Below are positions 6,204-9,567 of a stretch of 9,567 bases of DNA, piece after piece; the first letter of the stretch is position 1; each line of letters opens with the position of its first letter. A program made the position numbers and the translations under genes. Location of the stretch: the NCBI GenBank assembly GCA_900556975.1, contig USQZ01000055.1, positions 1-9,567 on the forward strand. The letters run 5' to 3'. The notes under the pieces were generated by a model. That model worked only from the letters and a program-made list of their open reading frames with translations. It had not been told where the DNA came from and made no database searches. Source of the stretch: an uncultured Clostridium sp. (GTDB lineage: Bacteria > Bacillota > Clostridia > TANB77 > CAG-508).

Positions 6204-6241
6204 GTATATGAACTTTCTCTAAACTTCCTAAAAATAATAAT

Positions 6242-6266
6242 GTCAAGAAATTTGTTTTGTAAATTT
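6242..6266. repeat. Perfect inverted repeat downstream of guaD
   Basis: AAGAAATTT and AAATTTCTT (9 bp each) flank the 7-nt spacer GTTTTGT. On the minus strand it lies about 70-90 nt beyond the guaD stop and is followed by the moderately T-rich ATTATTATTTTT. It may be a weak guaD terminator or mRNA 3'-end hairpin. A second imperfect repeat (AATCAAAG/CTTTGATT, about 6289-6333) lies closer to guaD. The T tracts are poor, so function is uncertain. Confidence 0.4.
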
Positions 6267-6333
6267 CTTGTGTGAATAATTATACAAAATCAAAGCATTA
6301 TAATAATCATAAATGTTCGCTTTTGTACTTTGA

Positions 6334-6795
6334 TTAATATATTTCTTTATTCTTTGCCTTATATTCTTCAAATAAAGATTTGCACTCTTCTCTATCTATT
6401 TCTTTTAATTCGATTACGTTATTGTTATTTCCTTTTAAGTATTCATATATCATGTCATCTCTAAATCCAATGCTTGCTGCATCTTTTCTTGTGCATGCAT
6501 AATATACTTTTTTTATGTTTGCCCATATTATTGCAGATAAACACATTGGGCATGGTTCACATGATGTATATAAAATACAATCTGATAAATCATGTGTATT
6601 TAATTTCTTTGATGCTTCTCTTATTGCTACGATTTCTGCATGTGCTGTTGAATCATGTGAAACTATTACTTTATTATTTCCTTTTGCTATTATATTTCCA
6701 TCTTTGTCTATTATTACAGCTCCAAATGGTCCTCCATCGTTTCTGTTTGCTCCGTCTCTTGCCATATCTCTTGCTTGTTGCATAAATTTATCCAT
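6334..6795 (-). CDS. guaD: Guanine deaminase (Bacillus GuaD type)
   Basis: Zinc-dependent deaminase of the cytidine-deaminase fold that converts guanine to xanthine and ammonia in purine salvage/catabolism. The zinc and proton-shuttle motifs are HAE (52-54) and PCPMC (81-85). The surrounding segments GGPFGAVI and DCILYTSCEPCPMC, a FRDDMIY segment and a C-terminal Tyr (KNKEIY) closely follow my memory of Bacillus subtilis GuaD, in which a C-terminal Tyr reaches the active site. The length is 153 residues against 156, which separates it from tRNA adenosine deaminase TadA. I chose the ATG at 6795 because GAAAGG lies 9 nt upstream of it. In-frame ATGs at 6801 and 6804 sit almost on the SD and are less likely (156 residues from 6804). 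All Arg codons are AGA. It has its own upstream promoter and a short upstream ORF. Confidence 0.9.
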   Translation of the reverse strand: MDKFMQQARDMARDGANRNDGGPFGAVIIDKDGNIIAKGNNKVIVSHDSTAHAEIVAIREASKKLNTHDLSDCILYTSCEPCPMCLSAIIWANIKKVYYACTRKDAASIGFRDDMIYEYLKGNNNNVIELKEIDREECKSLFEEYKAKNKEIY

Positions 6796-6813
6796 ACTCA
6801 TCATCCTTTCTTT

Positions 6814-6897
6814 TTAGGTTTGATATATGTTTTTAGGGAATATTCTTATGTTATACTTTTTGTGTGTCAAAAAACACGTCCCCATGACATTCATCAT
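6814..6897 (-). CDS. Possible short leader ORF upstream of guaD (26-27 aa)
   Basis: The frame reads MMNVMGTCFLTHKK and ends KNIYQT at a TAA 9 nt before the first guaD ATG. AAGGAAGG directly precedes it, and the predicted transcription start is near 6906, so it would be the first frame on the guaD mRNA. The block around its start (GAAGGATGATGAATGTCATGG) strongly resembles the one at the guaD start (AAAGGATGATGAGTATGG), as if one had been copied from the other. I recognise no protein family. It may be a leader peptide, a duplicated start region, or chance. Confidence 0.3.
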   Translation of the reverse strand: MMNVMGTCFLTHKKYNIRIFPKNIYQT

Positions 6898-6912
6898 CCT
6901 TCCTTCGTATTT

Positions 6913-6942
6913 ATTATACACGAACACGACTAAAAAAATCAA
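6913..6942 (-). promoter_or_regulatory. guaD: Promoter of guaD, overlapped by an inverted repeat
   Basis: On the minus strand -35 TTGATT (6937-6942) and -10 TATAAT (6913-6918) are 18 bp apart. TTCGT (6904-6908) and ACGAA (6920-6924) form a 5-bp inverted repeat with an 11-bp gap that brackets the -10, so a repressor could bind there. Plus-strand CGAAC at 6921-6925 faintly recalls the core of Firmicutes purine (PurR) boxes, but the match is too partial to call. Confidence 0.6.
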
Positions 6943-6973
6943 AATATTTAATGTCTTTTTTATATTTTAAATA

Positions 6974-6999
6974 TTTAGAAAATCTTAATATTTTCTAAA
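6974..6999. repeat. Perfect 10-bp inverted repeat between dnaJ and guaD
   Basis: TTTAGAAAAT and ATTTTCTAAA flank the 6-nt spacer CTTAAT. It lies beyond the dnaJ terminator and about 30-55 bp upstream of the guaD -35. It lacks a clean T tract on either strand, so an operator or remnant is as likely as a terminator. A plus-strand extended -10 (TGTTATAAT, 7001-7009) begins just after it, without a good -35. Confidence 0.4.
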
Positions 7000-7039
7000 T
7001 TGTTATAATAAAAATTTAAAGTGATTTTCCTATCAAACA

Positions 7040-7077
7040 AAAAAAGACTTCTTGCTAAGTATAGCAAAAAGTCTTTT
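7040..7077 (-). terminator. Intrinsic terminator of dnaJ
   Basis: On the minus strand, 6 nt after the dnaJ stop, AAAGACTT and TTGCTA pair with TAGCAA and AAGTCTTT (one mismatch) around a short TACT loop. Seven Ts follow. The plus strand also ends in TTTTGTTCTTTT, so it may work in both directions. Confidence 0.9.
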
Positions 7078-7083
7078 GTTCTT

Positions 7084-8247
7084 TTATCCGAATATTCCAC
7101 GTTTTTTTATTGGTGGTTGTTCATTCATAGTTAATGCTAATTTTGAGATTAACTCTCTTTGTTCAGCAGTTAACTTCTTTGGAACTTGAACATGTACCGT
7201 AAATACAAAATCACCTCTCCAGTTTCCATTCACGCTCTTAAATCCTTTTCCTCTTAATACGAATTTTGAGCCTGTTTGTGTTCCTTCTGGAATCTTGTAT
7301 TTCTCTTTAGTTCCATCTACCATAGGAATTTCTATTTCTGTTCCTAAAGTTGCACCTGTAAAAGTAATTGGAATATCACATAATACATGGTCTGCTTTTC
7401 TTGAATATATGCTATGTTTTTTTACATGAACATTTATATATAAGTCTCCTTTAGGTCCATTCTTAGTTCCTGGTTCTCCTTCACCACGTAATACAACTGT
7501 TTGACCATCATCTATTCCTGCTGGTATTTTAACTTTTATTCTTGCAGATTCGCGTACAATTCCTTTTCCTCTACATTCACTGCAAGGTTCTTTTATTATT
7601 TTTCCTTCACCACCACAATTTGAACAAACTTTTTGTGTTGACATTTGTCCAAATGGTGTTGTTACTACTTGTTTTATTTTTCCTGTACCATTACATACTT
7701 GGCATGTTTGAGGATTCGTTCCAGGTTTTGCACCTGTTCCATGGCAGTTTGAGCACTCTTTATTTCTGCTAATTACAATTGTTTTCTCTACTCCAAGATA
7801 TGATTCTTCAAATGTAATATCTAAATTTACTTTTAAATCAGCACCTTTTCTTGGTCCAGATTTTCTTCTTGTTCCTCCTCCAAATGCTGCTGAGAAAATA
7901 TCTCCAAAACTTCCAAATCCGAAATCTTCAAATCCAGAGAATCCACTAAATCCGTCAAATCCAGAGCCATAAGAGTAGTATCCTCCTCCATTCTGTCCTC
8001 CAAATCCTTGTGGTCCATTAAATCCAAATTGATCATACATTTGTCTTTTTTGTTTATCAGATAATACTTCATATGCTTCACTAACTTCTTTGAATTTAGC
8101 TTCTGCTTCTTTTTTATTATCTGGGTTTGCATCTGGGTGATATTTCTTTGCTAATTTTCTATATGCTTTTTTTAGTTCTTCGTCAGTAGCATCTTTTTCT
8201 ACGCCAAGTACTTCATAGTAATCTCTTTTAGATGTATTGTCGCTCAT
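7084..8247 (-). CDS. dnaJ: Chaperone protein DnaJ (type I Hsp40)
   Basis: Co-chaperone that binds unfolded clients and stimulates DnaK ATP hydrolysis. The J domain occupies residues 8-75 with HPD at 37-39. A long Gly/Phe-rich linker spans about 76-125 (repeats such as GFSGF). Four zinc motifs follow: CSNCHGTG (165-172), CQVCNGTG (182-189), CSNCGGEG (208-215) and CSECRGKG (222-229). The C-terminal client-binding and dimerisation domains complete a standard 387-residue protein. I chose the ATG at 8247 rather than the in-frame ATG at 8259, because GGAGGGAG between them is an ideal ribosome site for the downstream ATG and the upstream one begins inside it. It follows dnaK by about 130 bp, but a strong hairpin lies between, so it depends on read-through or its own weak promoter. 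A terminator ends the unit. Confidence 0.97.
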   Translation of the reverse strand: MSDNTSKRDYYEVLGVEKDATDEELKKAYRKLAKKYHPDANPDNKKEAEAKFKEVSEAYEVLSDKQKRQMYDQFGFNGPQGFGGQNGGGYYSYGSGFDGFSGFSGFEDFGFGSFGDIFSAAFGGGTRRKSGPRKGADLKVNLDITFEESYLGVEKTIVISRNKECSNCHGTGAKPGTNPQTCQVCNGTGKIKQVVTTPFGQMSTQKVCSNCGGEGKIIKEPCSECRGKGIVRESARIKVKIPAGIDDGQTVVLRGEGEPGTKNGPKGDLYINVHVKKHSIYSRKADHVLCDIPITFTGATLGTEIEIPMVDGTKEKYKIPEGTQTGSKFVLRGKGFKSVNGNWRGDFVFTVHVQVPKKLTAEQRELISKLALTMNEQPPIKKRGIFG

Positions 8248-8275
8248 TTCTCCCTCCATTGCATAACTTACAGTA

Positions 8276-8286
8276 ATTATATTATA
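8276..8286 (-). promoter_or_regulatory. Possible weak dnaJ promoter (tandem -10 boxes)
   Basis: On the minus strand TATAATATAAT holds two overlapping perfect -10 hexamers about 30-40 nt before the dnaJ start. The positions 17 bp upstream (ATAAAA, AGTAAA) are poor -35 boxes, and a better one (TTGAAA, 8311-8316) lies 24 bp away, which is too far. An AT-rich chance match cannot be excluded. Confidence 0.3.
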
Positions 8287-8301
8287 AAAACTTTAAGTTT
8301 T
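8287..8301. repeat. 15-bp palindrome upstream of dnaJ
   Basis: AAAACTTTAAGTTTT is a perfect palindrome of 7-bp arms around one base. It sits exactly where the spacer of a dnaJ promoter would be. It does not resemble CIRCE (the HrcA operator) or a CtsR heptad repeat. It could be a binding site for another regulator or simply AT-rich symmetry. Confidence 0.4.
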
Positions 8302-8325
8302 ACTTTTATCTTTCAAATATTCATG

Positions 8326-8364
8326 TATAAAAGTTTGGGGCGTGTGATTCTTGCGCCCCAAACT
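8326..8364 (-). terminator. Terminator hairpin between dnaK and dnaJ
   Basis: An 11-bp perfect stem AGTTTGGGGCG/CGCCCCAAACT with an 11-nt loop is followed on the minus strand by TTTTATA. It is the most GC-rich stem in the window. It probably ends most dnaK transcripts, lowering dnaJ expression relative to dnaK, or it protects the dnaK mRNA 3' end after processing. The T tract is short, so read-through is plausible. Confidence 0.8.
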
Positions 8365-8376
8365 AATTTGAATTTT

Positions 8377-9567
8377 TTATTTATTGTCATCTTTGTTTTC
8401 GTCTTCTACTTTGTAGTCAGCATCATATACTTCGCCTTCTTTTGCTTCTTCAGTTCCAGCTGTTTGGCCTTCTGCTGCTCCTGCATTTGCTCCATTAGCT
8501 TTGTATAGTTTTTCAGAAATTTCATAGAATACTTTTGTTAATTTGTCTGTTCCATCTTTAATTTCGTCTATGTTGTTTCCTTCTACTTTTTTCTTTAAGT
8601 TATCAATTTCTGTTTGAACTTTTGCTTTTTCTTCGCTGCTTACTTTATCTCCTAATTCATCTAATGTTTTTTGGCTATTGTAAATTAAGCTTTCTGCATT
8701 GTTCTTAACTTCAACTTCTTCTTTTCTCTTTTTATCTTCTGATGCATGTTCTTCTGCATCTCTTACAGCTCTGTTGATATCCTCTTCTGTTAAGTTTGTG
8801 CTTGCTGTGATTGATACTTTTTGCTCATTTCCTGTTGCTGTATCTTTTGCTGATACGTGAACTATACCGTTTGCATCTATATCAAATGTAACTTCGATTT
8901 GTGGTACTCCTCTTGGTGCTGGTGGAATTCCTGTTAATTGGAATCTTCCTAATGTTTTGTTATATGCTGCCATTTCTCTTTCACCTTGTAATACGTGAAC
9001 TTCAACACTTGTTTGACCATCAGCAGCTGTAGAGAATATTTGTGATTTCTTTGTTGGTATTGTTGTGTTTCTTTCAATTAATTTTGTAAATACTCCACCA
9101 TATGTTTCAATACCTAATGATAATGGTGTTACATCAAGTAATACTAAGTCTTTAACATCTCCTGATAATACACCACCTTGAATAGCTGCTCCTAATGCAA
9201 CGCATTCATCTGGATTTATACCTTTGTTTGGTTCTTTACCTGTTATTTTCTTAACTGTTTCTTGTACTAATGGAACTCTTGTAGATCCACCAACTAATAA
9301 TACTTGGTCAAGATCATTAGATGTGATTCCAGCATCTTTTAATGCTTGGTTAACAGGTCCTTTTGTTGAATCAACTAATTCTCTGATTAAGTCTTCGAAT
9401 TTAGCTCTTGTTAATGTTATGTCTAAGTGTTTTGGTCCTGTGCTATCTGCTGTTATGAATGGTAAGTTAATTTGTGTTTGTCCCATTCCTGATAATTCTA
9501 TTTTAGCTTTTTCAGCAGCTTCTTTTAATCTTTGCATTGCCATTTTATCTGTACTTAAATCAATTCC
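8377..9567 (-). CDS. dnaK: Chaperone protein DnaK (Hsp70), C-terminal 396 residues; 5' end outside window
   Basis: ATP-dependent Hsp70 chaperone working with DnaJ and GrpE. The frame is open to the window edge: eight codons (GIDLSTDK) precede the first in-frame ATG at 9543, and the following MAMQRLKEAAEKAKIELS is internal Hsp70 sequence, so that ATG is not the start. Visible are the end of the nucleotide-binding domain with LLVGGSTRVPLVQ, the interdomain linker DVKDLVLLDVTPLSLG, the beta-sandwich substrate-binding domain (from ETYGGVFTKLI to about KVSITAS), the helical lid, and an Ala/Gly-rich then acidic tail ending in EVYDADYKVEDENKDDNK. Roughly the first third of the protein is missing from the window. 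Stop TAA is at 8377-8379 and the terminator follows directly. It is most likely part of an hrcA-grpE-dnaK-type cluster, whose upstream genes and CIRCE would lie outside. Confidence 0.98.
   Translation of the reverse strand, partial: GIDLSTDKMAMQRLKEAAEKAKIELSGMGQTQINLPFITADSTGPKHLDITLTRAKFEDLIRELVDSTKGPVNQALKDAGITSNDLDQVLLVGGSTRVPLVQETVKKITGKEPNKGINPDECVALGAAIQGGVLSGDVKDLVLLDVTPLSLGIETYGGVFTKLIERNTTIPTKKSQIFSTAADGQTSVEVHVLQGEREMAAYNKTLGRFQLTGIPPAPRGVPQIEVTFDIDANGIVHVSAKDTATGNEQKVSITASTNLTEEDINRAVRDAEEHASEDKKRKEEVEVKNNAESLIYNSQKTLDELGDKVSSEEKAKVQTEIDNLKKKVEGNNIDEIKDGTDKLTKVFYEISEKLYKANGANAGAAEGQTAGTEEAKEGEVYDADYKVEDENKDDNK

Noticed and set aside
6334..6795. tRNA adenosine deaminase TadA
   Set aside because: The HAE/PCPMC motifs are shared, but the GGPFGAVI and DCILYTSCEPCPMC context, the FRDDMIY region and the terminal Tyr fit GuaD.
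7001..7077. Short plus-strand RNA from an extended -10 (7001-7009) to the bidirectional dnaJ terminator
   Set aside because: There is no credible -35 and the predicted RNA is only about 60 nt. A chance AT-rich match is more likely.
7833..8132. Minus-strand 99-codon ORF inside dnaJ
   Set aside because: It is an alternate frame within the conserved J-domain and Gly/Phe region of dnaJ, with no ribosome site of its own.
8377..9543. dnaK as a complete short gene starting at the ATG at 9543
   Set aside because: The reading frame continues upstream to the window edge with Hsp70 sequence, so this ATG is an internal Met.

Overview
The window reads as chromosomal DNA from a low-GC Gram-positive bacterium, most likely a member of the Clostridia (Bacillota). 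The evidence is a strongly AT-rich composition, Arg codons that are mostly AGA in the native-looking genes, strong Shine-Dalgarno (SD) sites (AGGAGG types), sigma-A promoters with canonical boxes, RNase J, a zinc-containing type I DnaJ and a Bacillus-type GuaD. I see no tRNA, rRNA, CRISPR array, transposase or phage gene.

All recognisable genes except one lie on the minus strand. From the right edge, in order of transcription: dnaK (5' end outside the window), a GC-rich terminator hairpin, dnaJ with its own terminator, guaD (guanine deaminase) with a short leader, a lone plus-strand GNAT acetyltransferase whose codon use differs from its neighbours, proS behind a 225-nt leader, a 600-bp non-coding stretch, rnj (RNase J) and gltX (glutamyl-tRNA synthetase, 3' end outside the window). 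dnaK-dnaJ is the chaperone pair usually found in hrcA-grpE-dnaK-dnaJ clusters. rnj and gltX are 50 bp apart with no terminator between them, so they are probably cotranscribed.

Most of what is not routine lies in the leaders. The proS transcript appears to start at a TTGACA-17-GATAAT promoter. It first encodes a 41-codon ORF with an excellent SD, then an 18-codon ORF whose stop overlaps the proS start (ATGA). A 7-bp pairing links the proline codons near the end of the first ORF to the SD of the second, which suggests proline-responsive translational attenuation (hypothesis). The rnj gene has a perfect TTGACA-17-TATAAT promoter about 455 nt upstream. That RNA meets a good terminator about 285 nt downstream of its start, so it is either an independent small RNA or an attenuated leader. 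Both deserve comparative and transcript-level checks.
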